A stretch of 64,000 nucleotides of DNA from Rhizobium vallis (GCF_003985155.1 NZ_ML133692.1:1-64000); one strand, 5' to 3'. Numbered from the stretch's first letter, positions 35,145 to 43,515 are shown. Notes: generated by a model from the letters alone, not told the origin. A program made the numbers and translations.

Positions 35145-36727
35145 TGCGTGATCATGTGGTTGCGGTGGATATCGGCACGGGCAGCGCGCGCGCCGGCGTC
35201 TTTAATGCAAGCGGTCGGTTGCTTGCCAAGGCCGAGCAGCCGATCGTCATGAACCGGCCGCGCGAAAATCATGCCGAACATGATTCCGAGGACATCTGGT
35301 CGGCCGCCTGCACGGCGGTGCGCAGGGCGATGGAGCAATCAGGCATCGCCGCGACCTCGGTCGGCGCGATCGGTTTCGACGCCACATGTTCGCTCGTCGT
35401 CCGTGACGTCGAAGGCCGGCAGATCAGCGTTTCCACAGGGGGCGAGAGGCGTTTCGACACGATCGTCTGGCTCGACCACCGGGCGCTGAAGGAAGCCGAT
35501 TTCTGTACGGCGACAGAGCACAGGGTGCTCGAACATTCCGGCCACGTGATGTCGCCGGAGATGGAGATGCCGAAGCTGATGTGGCTGAAGAAGAAGTTGC
35601 CCGCCACATGGGAAAAGGCCGGCTACTTCTTCGATCTCGCCGATTTCATGACCTGGAAATCGACCGGCTCGCTTGCCCGTTCGCGCTGCACGCTGACGGC
35701 GAAGTGGAACTATCTCGCCCATCTCGAAAAGGGCTGGCAGCAGGATTTCCTGGAGCGGATCGGGCTCGAGGACCTTCAGGCGCGCGGGCACCTGCCTGAA
35801 GAGACCGCGCCCGTCGGAGAGAGCGTCGGCCGGTTGACGCAGGAAGCGGCCGAGTCGCTTGGGCTCACCACGGAGTGCCATGTTTCGTCCGGGATGATCG
35901 ACGCCTATGCGGGCGCGCTGGGGTCGCTTGGCGGTTACGCCGCCGATCCCGTGAAACGCGAGCGTCAGTTAGCGATGATTGCCGGCACCTCAAGCTGCAT
36001 CGTCGCCTTTTCACAAGAGCGCAAGCCGAGCCACGGCATGTGGGGTCCCTATTACGAGGCGGTCTTCCCGCAATGCTGGCTGGTGGAGGCCGGGCAATCG
36101 GCGACCGGCGCGCTGCTCGACCACATCGTCCGTATGCATGCGGCCGGTGGTGAGCCGACGTCGGCGCTGCATCAGAAGATCGTCGCGCGCATCGCCGAAC
36201 TGCGGGCCGAGGAGGGCGATGCCTTTGGTGCGCGCATCTTCGTGCTGCCGGATTTTCACGGTAACCGCTCGCCGCTCGCCGATCCGCATGCCGTCGGCGT
36301 CGTCAGCGGACTGACGCTCGATGCCTCCTTCGACAGCCTCTGCGTGCTCTATTGGCGCACGGCAATGGCGATCGCGCTTGGCATCCGCCACATCCTGGAA
36401 AAGATGAAGGAATATGGCTACGTGCCCGATACGCTGCACATTGCCGGCGGGCATGTGAAGAACCCGGTACTGATGGAGCTCTATAGCGACGCCACCGGCT
36501 GCAAGGTCGTGGTGCCGAAGATGAACGAGGCGGTGCTGCTCGGCACGGCAATCGCAGCATCGGTCGCCTGCGGCCTGCATAAGGATCTGGCGGCGGGCGG
36601 CGAGGCGATGTATCCGGGGGGCGACGAACGGCTTCCGGACAAGGCGAAGCAGGCGCTCTACGACCGCGACTATCGCCGCCTGCTTGTCATGTACCGGCAT
36701 CGAGCCGAACTGGAAGCGATGCAATAG
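35144..36727 (+). CDS. FGGY-family carbohydrate kinase (ribulokinase-like)
   Basis: The 527-residue kinase starts with the phosphate-binding VVAVDIGTGSARAGVF and carries FDATCSLVV, the MIAGTSSCIVAF ATP-site segment and HIAGGHVKNPVLMELY near the C-terminus. It resembles the FGGY/YDR109c-type D-ribulokinase group. As the last gene of the polyol operon it probably phosphorylates a ketose such as ribulose or xylulose made by pentitol oxidation. The ATG overlaps the HAD stop. The exact ketose is not readable from sequence. Confidence 0.86.
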   Translation: MRDHVVAVDIGTGSARAGVFNASGRLLAKAEQPIVMNRPRENHAEHDSEDIWSAACTAVRRAMEQSGIAATSVGAIGFDATCSLVVRDVEGRQISVSTGGERRFDTIVWLDHRALKEADFCTATEHRVLEHSGHVMSPEMEMPKLMWLKKKLPATWEKAGYFFDLADFMTWKSTGSLARSRCTLTAKWNYLAHLEKGWQQDFLERIGLEDLQARGHLPEETAPVGESVGRLTQEAAESLGLTTECHVSSGMIDAYAGALGSLGGYAADPVKRERQLAMIAGTSSCIVAFSQERKPSHGMWGPYYEAVFPQCWLVEAGQSATGALLDHIVRMHAAGGEPTSALHQKIVARIAELRAEEGDAFGARIFVLPDFHGNRSPLADPHAVGVVSGLTLDASFDSLCVLYWRTAMAIALGIRHILEKMKEYGYVPDTLHIAGGHVKNPVLMELYSDATGCKVVVPKMNEAVLLGTAIAASVACGLHKDLAAGGEAMYPGGDERLPDKAKQALYDRDYRRLLVMYRHRAELEAMQ

Positions 36728-36732
36728 CGATT

Positions 36733-36954
36733 AGAGCCTTTCCGGGTTAGCATTCTGCCGGAGCAGCAAGTGCGTCCGGCGAATTTGAGTCTTGCAGATT
36801 TGCTTCGCAAATCTGCGGGAGGGTTGGCTGAAACGGGCCGGCTGATCGACCGGTCGGCTTGGCCGTAGAACTGGGCTACGACGCGCGCCGGCCGGTCGAC
36901 CATCCGACTCCGTTTGAGCCAACAGAATGCTTCAATCTAACCCGGAAAGGCTCT
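36733..36954. repeat. 222-bp inverted-repeat element (RIME-like)
   Basis: The termini AGAGCCTTTCCGGGTTAG (36733-36750) and its exact inverse (36937-36954) are 18-bp perfect inverted repeats. A further AGCATTCTG pair lies inside with a 5-bp offset, and there are inner GATCGACCGG-type arms. A separate perfect hairpin, GCAGATTTGC/GCAAATCTGC with a TTC loop, occupies 36794-36816. There is no ORF of its own. This fits the rhizobial intergenic mosaic elements or a non-autonomous MITE. Its right end overlaps two bases of the RpiR stop codon. Confidence 0.8.
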
Positions 36955-37807
36955 AGTGGTTCGCCGTTTCGCCGAGAACGGTCGCGAATTCCAGCATGCG
37001 GCGGCGGCGGAGCGCGGCTTCCTCTCCGACTTCGAGAATGACGGATTCCGACAGGCAATCGAGCAGCGCGATCAGCGGCGGAAGATTGTCGAGATCGGGC
37101 GCGCGGGCGGCGGGCAAGGGCAGCATGACGTTCGACTGGTCGGCCATCCAGTCCGCCTGCTGCGGCGAGATGAGGACGACCTTGTAGCCGTAGCGGCGCG
37201 CGGTCCGGGCAAGCAGGCGTGCCTTGGCGAAGCGGCGACAGTCGATGATGACGAGAAGCGCATCGTCGACCGCCAGCCTGGCGAAAAGATCGGCGAAACG
37301 ATTGTCGGCGCCGTCCAGCGTGCGCACACCGTCACGGGCTTGCGTCAGCCGCTGACAGAAATGATTGGCGAGACTCGCAAGCCGAGCATGGGTGGCGATC
37401 GACACTTCGCGGGCCGTGCTGATCAGGCCGACGGCTTCGGCCCAATTCGGCTGCGCCGTCAGATGATAGATATGATGAAGCGCCTGGATCTGTTCGGCGA
37501 CCAGCACGGCGAGCGGTTTGCCCTCGGCGGCGTCCTGATGCAGCTCTGTCATGGCGCTCTGCAATTGTGCCGGTGACGTCGTCACCGTCTCGCGAATCTC
37601 CACCTTGACGCTGTCCAACCCCTGATAGCCGAGTGCGCGCAGGAAGCGTCCGACGGTCATCGGCGAGAGATCCAGCCTGTCGGCGACGGACGCGGCGGTC
37701 TCAAACGGCAGGTCGTTCAGATGTTCGGTGAAATATTTCGCGATACGACGCTCGGCCGGCGTGCCGGTTTTAGCGTATTGCCTGAGTTTGTGTACAAAAT
37801 CTTCCAC
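36953..37807 (-). CDS. MurR/RpiR-family transcriptional regulator
   Basis: The 284-residue protein has an N-terminal RpiR helix-turn-helix (TAASVADRLDLSPMTVGRFL at about residues 37-56) and a C-terminal SIS sugar-isomerase domain that would bind a phosphosugar (DDALLVIIDCRRFAKARLLA). It is convergent with the FGGY kinase gene across the repeat element. The stop codon TAG is built partly from the repeat terminus, so the C-terminal residues (GETANH) may be recent. The target is unknown; control of nearby sugar genes is possible. Confidence 0.85.
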   Translation of the reverse strand: MEDFVHKLRQYAKTGTPAERRIAKYFTEHLNDLPFETAASVADRLDLSPMTVGRFLRALGYQGLDSVKVEIRETVTTSPAQLQSAMTELHQDAAEGKPLAVLVAEQIQALHHIYHLTAQPNWAEAVGLISTAREVSIATHARLASLANHFCQRLTQARDGVRTLDGADNRFADLFARLAVDDALLVIIDCRRFAKARLLARTARRYGYKVVLISPQQADWMADQSNVMLPLPAARAPDLDNLPPLIALLDCLSESVILEVGEEAALRRRRMLEFATVLGETANH

Positions 37808-38043
37808 ATCAGCCTCCCCCGTCTTCCCTCAGAGGCGCTCCGCGGACGCGCTGTTGCGGCCCGTTGTCTTTGCAACTATTACGGAAGCTGCTTCTCTTGC
37901 CCATGCATATTCTGATTTCTCACAATATTATATTAGCATTTATATTTCGACAAGTTTTCTAGTACAGCATGCAATTTTATTCTCTCTTGCCGGTCGCGTC
38001 CGCCTTTCCTACATCTTTCCGCGCAACCGGAGACGCCGAAGAC

Positions 38044-38757
38044 ATGATCCTTGACGCCGCTCGACTATCGCTTTCCAATCTGTTCGCGCCGGAGACACGG
38101 TCTGTCTTCTGGAAGGTGCTTGGCCTGACGATTGTCGTGCTGGTCGGCCTGTGGTTTGCGCTGCGCGGGGCCTTCCTGACTTTCGTCTTTCCCTGGGTCG
38201 CAAGCTTCTTTCCTGATGTGCCGGATTGGGCTGGATGGCTGGCTCTGGTCTTTGCGATCCTTGCCGGCATCGGCCTTGCGCTCGTGCTGGCGCTGCTGCT
38301 GTCGCCGGTCACGGCGCTGATTGCCGGCCTATTTCTCGACGATGTCGCGGATGTCATCGAAAAGCGCGACTATCCCAGGGACGCGCCGGGCACCGCCATG
38401 CCGCTCGGCCCGGCGATGGCAAGCTCGATCAAATTCCTGGGCGTGGTGATCCTCGGCAATATCGTGGCATTGCTGCTGCTGTTCATACCCGGCGTCAATC
38501 TGATCGCCTTCTTTCTGGTGAACGGCTATCTGCTCGGGCGGGAATTCTTCGAATTCGCCGCCATGCGCTTCCGTCCACCGCAGGAGGCGCGGCTCTTCCG
38601 CGCCAAACATGCGCCGACCGTCTTTCTCGGCGGGCTGGTGATTGCGCTCTTTCTGGCAATCCCCATCGTCAATCTTCTGACGCCGCTCTTTGCGGCCGGC
38701 ATGATGGTGCATCTGCACAAGCTGATTTCCGCCAGGGATGCCGGGGCGCGCGCCTAA
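38044..38757 (+). CDS. EI24/CysZ-like membrane protein
   Basis: The 237-residue protein has about five hydrophobic segments and matches the EI24 domain family, which includes the CysZ sulfate channel. Examples are the N-terminal MILDAARLSLSNLFAPETRS, helices at about 28-48 and 62-95, and a conserved GVNLIAFFLVNGYLLGREFFE. The ATG at 38044 is supported by the family start; the upstream in-frame extension is AT-rich leader. Sulfate transport is only a family-level guess. No cys genes are adjacent. Confidence 0.82.
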   Translation: MILDAARLSLSNLFAPETRSVFWKVLGLTIVVLVGLWFALRGAFLTFVFPWVASFFPDVPDWAGWLALVFAILAGIGLALVLALLLSPVTALIAGLFLDDVADVIEKRDYPRDAPGTAMPLGPAMASSIKFLGVVILGNIVALLLLFIPGVNLIAFFLVNGYLLGREFFEFAAMRFRPPQEARLFRAKHAPTVFLGGLVIALFLAIPIVNLLTPLFAAGMMVHLHKLISARDAGARA

Positions 38758-38759
38758 GT

Positions 38760-39185
38760 TCAACCTGGCAGGGCGGCGGCGTCGTACATCGCCGCGAATT
38801 CGGCGCTCGGTGGGATCGGCTTGATGATGTCGAGCAGGACACCGTTCGGATCTGCGGTGATGAAATGCCGCTGGCCGAAATCCTCGTCACGGATTTCTGT
38901 CAGAATCGGCAGGCCGGCGCTCCGGCAGGCCGCATAGATCGCGTCGACATCGGCGACCTCGAAATTGAGGAGCAGGCCCGACACCCTGCCGCGGGCGATC
39001 GCCGGGATGGTCTCGTGGCTGCCATCGAGGATGGCAAGCGCGATGTGCTCCTGCTCTGTCGATTGCAGGTGAACGTACCAGTCGCTTTCGAACAGCGCCT
39101 TGAAGCCGAAATGCTTGCAATAAAAGCTAGCAGTGCCGGCGACGTCGCCGGTCATGATGACGGGATAATAGCTCGTCGATTTCAT
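38760..39185 (-). CDS. VOC (glyoxalase/bleomycin-resistance fold) protein
   Basis: The 141-residue protein has two VOC repeats: YYPVIMTGDVAGTASFYCKHFG at the start and LLNFEVADVDAIYAACRSAG, ending with FITADPNGVLLDII. The start at 39185 follows AGGTGGAGGAAAG. It is divergent from a TetR gene across an 80-bp region with two similar inverted repeats, so the TetR protein probably represses it. A role in detoxification or sequestering of a small compound is inferred. Confidence 0.84.
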   Translation of the reverse strand: MKSTSYYPVIMTGDVAGTASFYCKHFGFKALFESDWYVHLQSTEQEHIALAILDGSHETIPAIARGRVSGLLLNFEVADVDAIYAACRSAGLPILTEIRDEDFGQRHFITADPNGVLLDIIKPIPPSAEFAAMYDAAALPG

Positions 39186-39209
39186 TACTTTCCTCCACCT
39201 TTTCAATTT

Positions 39210-39259
39210 ACATACACTCTGTATGTTTTTGGCTATTAACATACATTCTGCTTGTATGT
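39210..39259. promoter_or_regulatory. Two inverted repeats between VOC and TetR genes
   Basis: ACATAC-ACTCT-GTATGT (39210-39226) and ACATAC-ATTCTGCTT-GTATGT (39239-39259) share 6-bp arms in the short divergent region. They are likely TetR operators controlling both directions. The differing spacers (5 and 9 bp) are unusual for one dimer. Confidence 0.6.
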
Positions 39260-39271
39260 AAATGAATGTTT

Positions 39272-39850
39272 ATGAGCCGCAGCAATCGCCAGAGGACGGA
39301 ACAGACGAGGCAGGCGCTGATCGATGCCGGTCGGCGTCTTTTTGTCGAGAAGGGTTATGCCGAAACCGCGACGCCGGAGATCGTGGCGGCGGCGGGTGTG
39401 ACGCGAGGCGCGCTCTATCATCATTTTGAAGACAAGAAGGCGCTCTTTCGCGCGGTAATCGAAAGCGAGGCGCAAGCGGTGGCGAGAGCGATCGAGGCGC
39501 ATTCGGCGTCCCACGACGCGCCACGCGTCGCGCTGCTCGCCGGTGCCTCGGCCTATTTTGATGCGATGATGACACAAGGGCGCACGCGGCTGCTGCTGAT
39601 CGAGGCGCCTGCCGTTCTCGGCCCATCGACGACCGCGACGATCGATGCGGAGAATGCGGAAGTGACGCTGCGGGTAGGGCTTGCAGCCATGCTTCCGAAG
39701 GCCGGCGCCATGCTCGAACCGCTAACGTCGCTGCTATCGGCGGCCTTCGACCGCGCGGCGATCGCGATTGATGCAGGTGGGGAAAGGCGGGATTACGAGC
39801 AGGCGATCGCTGTTCTACTCGACGGCCTCGCCGATCACCTGCGGCGGTAG
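39272..39850 (+). CDS. TetR-family transcriptional regulator
   Basis: The 192-residue protein has a TetR DNA-binding domain (RQALIDAGRRLFVEKGYAET, then VAAAGVTRGALYHHFEDKKAL) and a variable helical C-terminus. It is divergent from the VOC gene and downstream of two matching inverted repeats. A second in-frame ATG at 39266 is possible. Its 3' end overlaps the convergent nth gene by 36 bp, so their ends are read on both strands. Confidence 0.88.
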   Translation: MSRSNRQRTEQTRQALIDAGRRLFVEKGYAETATPEIVAAAGVTRGALYHHFEDKKALFRAVIESEAQAVARAIEAHSASHDAPRVALLAGASAYFDAMMTQGRTRLLLIEAPAVLGPSTTATIDAENAEVTLRVGLAAMLPKAGAMLEPLTSLLSAAFDRAAIAIDAGGERRDYEQAIAVLLDGLADHLRR

Positions 39851-40597
39851 TGCGACGAGCGGCGCCGGGATATCGCAGCTCTTTTCCGGAGACTTGCAGA
39901 TGTCAGCGATGACGCAATGTTCGCATTCGGGGCGACGCGCCTTGCAGGTGTAGCGCCCGTGCAGGATCAGCCAGTGATGGGCGTGGTAGAGGTAATGTTC
40001 CGGGATCACTTTCATCAGTCGAGCCTCGACCTCGTCCGGCGTCTTGCCGGGGGCGAGCTTGATGCGGTTGGCGATGCGGAAGATGTGTGTGTCGACGGCC
40101 ATGGTTGCCTGGCCGAAAGCCATGGACAGCACGACATTGGCGGTCTTGCGGCCGACGCCCGGCAAGCGAACCAGTTCCTCGTGCGTTTCCGGTACTTTGC
40201 CTGCGAATTCGTCGACCAGCATCTGTGAGAGCGCGATGACGTTTTTCGCCTTGTTGCGATAGAGGCCGATCGTCCTGATGTAGTCGCGCAGCCGTTCCTC
40301 GCCGAGTTCGAGCATCTTTTCCGGCGTATCGGCAATCTTGAACAGCGCCCGCGTCGCCTTGTTGACGCCGACATCGGTGGCCTGGGCGGAGAGCGCCACC
40401 GCCACGACAAGGGTGAATGGGTTGGTGTGCTCCAGCTCACCCCGCGGCTCGGGCCGTTGGATCGAAAAGCGGCGAAAAATCTCCTCGCGCTCGGCCAGTG
40501 AATAGACCGTGCGCACAGCCGCCGCCGGTTTGCGGCCAGCGATTACATTCGCATCCTGTGGCATCTTGGTAACGGATTTGAGTTTCGGATTTGCCAT
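39815..40597 (-). CDS. nth: Endonuclease III, base-excision repair glycosylase/AP lyase
   Basis: The 260-residue enzyme has the helix-hairpin-helix LPGVGRKTANVVLSMAFG with the catalytic Lys, the catalytic Asp in AVDTHIFRI, and the iron-sulfur ligands in C-x6-C-x2-C-x5-C (CKARRPECEHCVIADIC). It removes oxidised pyrimidines. The start at 40597 is chosen because the N-terminal extension before MANPKL overlaps the divergent gene. The N-terminus is about 25 residues longer than in Escherichia coli Nth. It is divergent from the DUF2244 gene. Confidence 0.94.
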   Translation of the reverse strand: MANPKLKSVTKMPQDANVIAGRKPAAAVRTVYSLAEREEIFRRFSIQRPEPRGELEHTNPFTLVVAVALSAQATDVGVNKATRALFKIADTPEKMLELGEERLRDYIRTIGLYRNKAKNVIALSQMLVDEFAGKVPETHEELVRLPGVGRKTANVVLSMAFGQATMAVDTHIFRIANRIKLAPGKTPDEVEARLMKVIPEHYLYHAHHWLILHGRYTCKARRPECEHCVIADICKSPEKSCDIPAPLVALPPQVIGEAVE

Positions 40598-40619
40598 GGA
40601 AACTCTATACTCAACGGCC

Positions 40620-41117
40620 ATGATGGAAAGCAACGCCGACAGCTTAAACGAGCAGCCTGTTTTCGCAGCCGAGCTTTTCCCCCACCGTTCGCTCGGACGC
40701 AGGGGATTCAAGGTGTTGCTGGCACTATCCGGCGCCATCTGCTTTCTCTACGGCATGTTCTTCGTCGCGACGGGCGCCTGGCCGATCGGCTTCTTCTTCG
40801 GGCTGGATTTCGTTTTGCTCTATGGCGCCTTCTGGCTGAGCTACCGCTCGGGAAAGGCGCGCGAAGAGGTTACGGTGTCGCGCACCGATGTTTCGGTGCG
40901 CAAGTTTACGCCGTCAGGACGAATGGTAGAACATCACTTCAATCCGTTCTGGGCGCGCTTCCTCGTTCGCCGGCATCACGAGATCGGCATTCTCTCCATG
41001 CATATTTTCGGCGAGGGCCGGCGCACGGATATCGGCTCCTTCCTCAATCCCGATGATCGCGAAAGTTTCGCCAAGGCCTTCAAGGGGGCGCTCGCCACGG
41101 TCAAGCAGCGGATCTAA
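40620..41117 (+). CDS. DUF2244-domain membrane protein
   Basis: The 165-residue protein has two hydrophobic segments (FKVLLALSGAICFLYGMFFV and AWPIGFFFGLDFVLLYGAFW), followed by a beta-rich cytoplasmic region VTVSRTDVSVRKFTPSGR. This matches DUF2244, a family of unknown function common in Alphaproteobacteria. Start choice is uncertain: in-frame ATGs occur at 40596, 40620 and 40623. The 40596 ATG overlaps the nth start on the other strand, so 40620 is preferred. Confidence 0.78.
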   Translation: MMESNADSLNEQPVFAAELFPHRSLGRRGFKVLLALSGAICFLYGMFFVATGAWPIGFFFGLDFVLLYGAFWLSYRSGKAREEVTVSRTDVSVRKFTPSGRMVEHHFNPFWARFLVRRHHEIGILSMHIFGEGRRTDIGSFLNPDDRESFAKAFKGALATVKQRI

Positions 41118-41201
41118 GGCGATGCATTTCGATCGGGGGCGCAAGAATCGGGTGGTTTGACGGACTGCCCTTGATTATCTCCTGTCTAAAGGAGAAAAAC
41201 G

Positions 41202-42074
41202 ATGAATATGATCGCCAAGCTCGACACAGATATCACCCCGGATGGCCCGGACTACGATACCGTCCGCCAGGTCATCGAACTCATCAGCGAAGAATATCGC
41301 GACCAGCCCTCGCTGGAAGCGATCGCGGCACGGCTGAATCAGTCGCCGACGCAGCTTCAGAAGACCTTTACCCGCTGGGCCGGCCTTTCTCCCAAGGCAT
41401 TCCTGCAGGCTGTCACGCTCGATCATGCAAAGCGGCTGCTGCGCCGGGAAGAGATGCCGCTGCTCGAAACCTCCATCGAGGTCGGTCTTTCCGGCCCCAG
41501 CCGCCTGCACGACCTGTTCGTCACCCATGAGGCGATGTCTCCGGGGGAATGGAAGGCCAAGGGGGGAGGGCTGACGATCCGCTATGGATTCCACAACTGC
41601 CCCTTCGGAGCGGCACTCGTCATGGTCACGGATCGTGGCCTTGCAGGCCTTGCCTTCAGCGATGCCGGCGACGAGAGGGCCTGCCTTGAGGACATGAGCT
41701 GCCGTTGGCCGAATGCGGAATACATCGAGGATCGGCAGGCGACGGCGCCTTATGCGGAACGCATCTTCCAGCCGGGTCGCTGGGCGTCGGACCAGCCGTT
41801 GCGCGTCGTTCTGATCGGCACGGATTTCCAGGTCAGCGTCTGGCAGAGCCTCTTGAAGATCCCCTTCGGCAAGGCGGTGACCTATAGCGATATCGCCAGG
41901 GATATCGGCCGGCCGACCGCGATGCGCGCTGTCGGTGCCGCCGTCGGCGCCAACCCGATTTCCTTCGTCGTGCCCTGCCATCGCGCGCTCGGCAAGAACG
42001 GGGCATTGACGGGATACCATTGGGGCCTGACCCGCAAGCGGGCGATGCTCGGCTGGGAGTCGGGGCACGCCTGA
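41202..42074 (+). CDS. Ada-like HTH and O6-methylguanine-DNA methyltransferase
   Basis: The 290-residue fusion has an AraC-type helix-turn-helix (about 27-110; SLEAIAARLNQSPTQLQKTF) and a C-terminal methyltransferase domain. C259 in VPCHRAL is the alkyl-acceptor cysteine. The AdaA-type N-terminal zinc domain that senses methyl phosphotriesters is missing, so it cannot act as classical Ada. It repairs O6-methylguanine and may regulate by another route. It lies alone, 84 bp after the DUF2244 gene with AAAGGAG upstream. Confidence 0.9.
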   Translation: MNMIAKLDTDITPDGPDYDTVRQVIELISEEYRDQPSLEAIAARLNQSPTQLQKTFTRWAGLSPKAFLQAVTLDHAKRLLRREEMPLLETSIEVGLSGPSRLHDLFVTHEAMSPGEWKAKGGGLTIRYGFHNCPFGAALVMVTDRGLAGLAFSDAGDERACLEDMSCRWPNAEYIEDRQATAPYAERIFQPGRWASDQPLRVVLIGTDFQVSVWQSLLKIPFGKAVTYSDIARDIGRPTAMRAVGAAVGANPISFVVPCHRALGKNGALTGYHWGLTRKRAMLGWESGHA

Positions 42075-42104
42075 GCGACGGCGGTTCCCTTCAGCGAGGG
42101 TGCA

Positions 42105-43088
42105 TCAGGTCTGCTCTGCCAATGCCAGCAAGGCCCGTGCCGCGCTTTCGTCGGTAATCAGCGTGTTGCAGCCGATGCGTTTGATCGTGGCGCGGATGGC
42201 GACGGCGCGGTGGGCGCCGCCGGAGGAAAGCACGATGTGCCTCGCCTCCTTCAGCGTATCGAGGTCGACGGACATGACGCGCCGGTTGATCGAGTGGTCG
42301 ACCGAATTGCCGTCCTTGTCGAGAAAGTTGAACATGGTGTCGCAGACGCAGCCGGCATCGACCAACTCCTGCAATTCGGCCTTCGATATCCAGCCTTCAG
42401 ACAGCGAGGTCGAATGCGGGCCGATATCGCCGCAACTGACGATCGCGAGATCGAGGTTTTCAGCAAGCCGGTAGATCGTGTCCAGCCCGCATTTCTCAAT
42501 CAGATTGCGCTTGGTCTCGATGGAATCGACGAGGAGCGGCGCCAGGAACATGTAGCATTCGGCGCCGAGCTGGTTTGCCAGCCGCCAGGTATAATCGATC
42601 GGGTTCGTCTGATGGACGGCGACGATGCCGCCAAGCAGCGAGACGATCTTGCAATTGTCGCGGCGCGGCGGACGGAAGCTCGCCAGCGAGGCCGTCATGG
42701 TGCGGCCCCAGCCAACGCCGATCGTATAATCGTCGGGAATGGCTTCCGACAGGAACTGGCCGAGCGCCAGGCCGACATTCCTTGCCAGCGAATTGACGTC
42801 GCATGTGGTCGGCGCCGGCACGACGATCGCTTCATCGAGGCCGTAGGCGCGCTCGAGCTTCACCGAAAGCTCGACACAGTCGCCGATCGAATCGTTGATC
42901 CAGATCTGGACTTCGCTGCGTTTCATCGCCTCGTCGAGCAGGCGGATGACGGTGGTGCGGCTGATGCCGAGCTGTTCGGCAACATCCTTCTGGGTGAGGC
43001 CCTCGTTATAATAGAGCCATGCCGCCCTTAGCCGCAGCGAGGATGCCTCGGAATAGGCCGTATGCGTGCCACGTTTAAGCTTGACCAC
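42105..43088 (-). CDS. SorC/DeoR-family sugar-binding regulator
   Basis: A 327-residue regulator with helix-turn-helix LTQKDVAEQLGISRTTVIRL and a SorC sugar-binding domain (IGVGWGRTMTASLASF, KIVSLLGGIVAVHQ). The start is GTG at 43088, preceded by GGGAGGAGAT. It is divergent from the transaldolase gene. A canonical TTGACA-17-ATTATC promoter and an overlapping TGACA/TGTCA repeat lie about 75-100 bp upstream. Control of pentose or erythritol metabolism would fit a transaldolase neighbour, but no catabolic operon is adjacent. Confidence 0.86.
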   Translation of the reverse strand: MVKLKRGTHTAYSEASSLRLRAAWLYYNEGLTQKDVAEQLGISRTTVIRLLDEAMKRSEVQIWINDSIGDCVELSVKLERAYGLDEAIVVPAPTTCDVNSLARNVGLALGQFLSEAIPDDYTIGVGWGRTMTASLASFRPPRRDNCKIVSLLGGIVAVHQTNPIDYTWRLANQLGAECYMFLAPLLVDSIETKRNLIEKCGLDTIYRLAENLDLAIVSCGDIGPHSTSLSEGWISKAELQELVDAGCVCDTMFNFLDKDGNSVDHSINRRVMSVDLDTLKEARHIVLSSGGAHRAVAIRATIKRIGCNTLITDESAARALLALAEQT

Positions 43089-43515
43089 ATCTCCTCCCGC
43101 ACGATTCCCGCCCTAAATCCTTCACAGGGATGAAGGGGCGCAACGATACGCTTGTTGTCGGGATAATGACGGGCGTGACACTTATGTCAATTGAAATGCA
43201 CAAATGTCCTTGACTTTTCCTCGGCCGAACGGCGATAGTCCTCACGATAAAGTCGTTCTTGTCCGTCCGAGGAGGACATAGTGCGGGCATGCCGAAAGTC
43301 ACGACCGGCCTTTGAGCCGCAGGCGGTGCCGCTTGCGTTCGGGCAGCCGTTCGCTCGCGGGAACACGGCCACTGTCCTCCACGTTTATGAATCATCCGTG
43401 ACGGATGCGCGTATCTTTACCTGCAGCATGCAAAGCATCGGCCCCTAGATCACCCCTCTTCGCCGGGCGGAACGCGCGCCGGTCCGCATCCCAAATTCAA
43501 CAAGGATTATTGACC
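43089..43515. other. 427-bp divergent intergenic region
   Basis: No gene with a ribosome site was found here. The left part carries the SorC promoter on the minus strand: TTGACA (43185-43190, as TGTCAA on plus), a 17-bp spacer and ATTATC (43162-43167). TGACA-CTTA-TGTCA (43176-43189) overlaps it as a candidate autoregulatory operator. On the plus strand TTGACT near 43211 could start the transaldolase transcript, leaving a leader of roughly 250 nt with no clear terminator. Confidence 0.55.

Noticed and set aside
37808..38043. AT-rich stretch before the EI24-like gene as a foreign insertion
   Set aside because: Only about 80 bp are AT-rich, with no repeats or ORF; a divergent promoter region explains it better.
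43405..43515. N-terminal extension of transaldolase from 43405
   Set aside because: The extension is not family-like and AAGGA precedes the ATG at 43516.
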